A stretch of DNA of 64,000 bases, taken from assembly GCA_024641655.1 (NCBI GenBank), contig JAHECR010000018.1, positions 1 through 64,000 on the forward strand, read 5' to 3'. Position numbers and translations under genes: made by a program. Positions within the stretch are counted from its first letter, which is position 1. Each line of letters opens with the position of its first letter. Source of the stretch: Acidimicrobiaceae bacterium. GTDB taxonomy: Bacteria; Actinomycetota; Acidimicrobiia; Acidimicrobiales; UBA8592. The notes beneath the pieces are model-generated. The model was given only the letters and a program-made list of their open reading frames with translations. It ran no database searches and was not told where the DNA came from. Shown one piece after another: positions 63,391 through 64,000 of this stretch.

Positions 63391-64000
63391 GTGATGGAAC
63401 CACGGGTGCTCGGCGCGCAGTGGCTCTTCCTGCCGCTCGCAGACGAGGACGTCCTGCTCACCGGTGAACGGGTGCTGTACCGAGACCGTCGCCACTGGGC
63501 GGCCGTGTGCCCCGAGCTGTGGCAGCTCTCGGCCGTCGTGTTCCTCCGGGTCGTCCTCGCGATTCACCAGGCCCGAGGTCTCGAGACGCTCTTCCTGTTC
63601 GGCGGTGTCCTGTCGATCCTCGCACTGCGCCCCCTCGTGCGCCGAGAGCGCTGGAACACCGCCGGACTGGTGGCGGTTGGGCTGTTCGCTTGGTGGGCAG
63701 TCGCCAGCGGACGCTCGCTCACTGACATCGCGGACCTGCTGGTCGTCGCCATGGTGGCGCGCTTCGCGATCCGGGTCCTGAAGTGGGCGCTGTTCCAGCA
63801 CCTGTACGTCACCGATCGTCGGGTCATGGAGACCGATGGTTTCCTGGGGGTGACGGTCAACAGCATGCCGCTGAAGAGCGTGACCGATGTACGTTTGCAC
63901 CGGAGCGCCTTCGGCGAGATCCTCGGCTACGGCTCGTTCCACGTCGAGTCTGCGGGCCAGGAGCAGGCACTGGGTCACATCGGCTACATCGTCGACCCCG
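63391..64000 (+). CDS. bPH2-domain membrane protein (3'-truncated by window edge)
   Basis: The frame is open to the right edge (203 codons). GTG 63391 is followed by ATG 63394; GAGG at 63379-63382 fits the GTG better. MEPRVLGAQWLFLPLADEDVLLTGERVLYRDRRHW is followed by four hydrophobic stretches (for example LWQLSAVVFLRVVLAI, FLFGGVLSILALR, LVAVGLFAWWAVA) and then the PH-like LYVTDRRVMETDGFLGVTVNSMPLKSVTDVRLHRSAFGEILGYGSFHVESAG. This is the bPH2 (YdbS/YdbT) pattern. Function unknown. Confidence 0.75.
   Translation, partial: MMEPRVLGAQWLFLPLADEDVLLTGERVLYRDRRHWAAVCPELWQLSAVVFLRVVLAIHQARGLETLFLFGGVLSILALRPLVRRERWNTAGLVAVGLFAWWAVASGRSLTDIADLLVVAMVARFAIRVLKWALFQHLYVTDRRVMETDGFLGVTVNSMPLKSVTDVRLHRSAFGEILGYGSFHVESAGQEQALGHIGYIVDP

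Overview
The window is about 64 kb of GC-rich chromosomal DNA from an actinobacterium. The gene content fits the class Acidimicrobiia (Ilumatobacter-like lineages) best. This is inferred from a short LID-less adenylate kinase, zinc-type S14, an Rpf cell-wall protein, DUF3152 and DUF3097 proteins, an F420/LLM-type oxidoreductase, and many start codons placed 6-7 nt after a TANNNT -10 box (leaderless transcription). No tRNA, rRNA, IS element, prophage or CRISPR array was recognised.

1-20305 is the translation super-cluster: the end of fusA, tuf, then S10-spc-alpha genes (rpsJ, rplC-D-W-B, rpsS, rplV, rpsC, rplP, rpmC, rpsQ, rplN-X-E, rpsZ, rpsH, rplF-R, rpsE, rpmD, rplO, secY, adk, infA, rpmJ, rpsM-K-D, rpoA, rplQ). 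The order is classical, with several peculiarities. An antisense AI-2E family exporter and a bidirectional terminator split rpsJ from rplC. L4, L22 and S3 carry long acidic extensions; L22 has an 11-fold His-Asp repeat and L4 a small IKGN/YH/WF/AGF module. infA has no ordinary start codon at the family start site. A 44-bp tandem duplication separates rpsM from rpsK.

20306-34644 continues with a 98-bp repeat, truA, rplM-rpsI, and then envelope-precursor and housekeeping genes: glmM, a giant 1144-residue GlmS, NAD(P)HX repair, alanine racemase, a tRNA-queuosine mannosyltransferase-like GT, a P1 peptidase, and the t6A/acetylation set tsaE-tsaB-rimI-tsaD. GlmM and GlmS feed UDP-GlcNAc and Alr feeds D-Ala, so this block supports peptidoglycan synthesis next to translation.

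34655-64000 is a mixed accessory region. It holds an unknown secreted protein/lipoprotein pair, a DUF3152 protein, hot-dog proteins, an aldo/keto reductase, a bacterioferritin, an LLM oxidoreductase, Rpf, an acyl-CoA dehydrogenase, a PIG-L deacetylase, a MaoC hydratase, a PNPOx-like protein and a UvrD-HRDC helicase. It continues with a cyclase, a polytopic GT-like membrane protein, CHAD and ACT proteins, a pirin, an enoyl-CoA hydratase, a CaiB-type CoA transferase, an S9 peptidase, an APH-like phosphotransferase, DUF3097, a K+ channel and a partial bPH2 membrane protein at the right edge. Several of these suggest acyl-CoA and fatty-acid catabolism. No single new multi-gene system stands out. 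The most unusual signals are the modified ribosomal proteins, the infA start, the rpsM-rpsK relay, the enlarged GlmS and the bacterial QTMAN-like enzyme.
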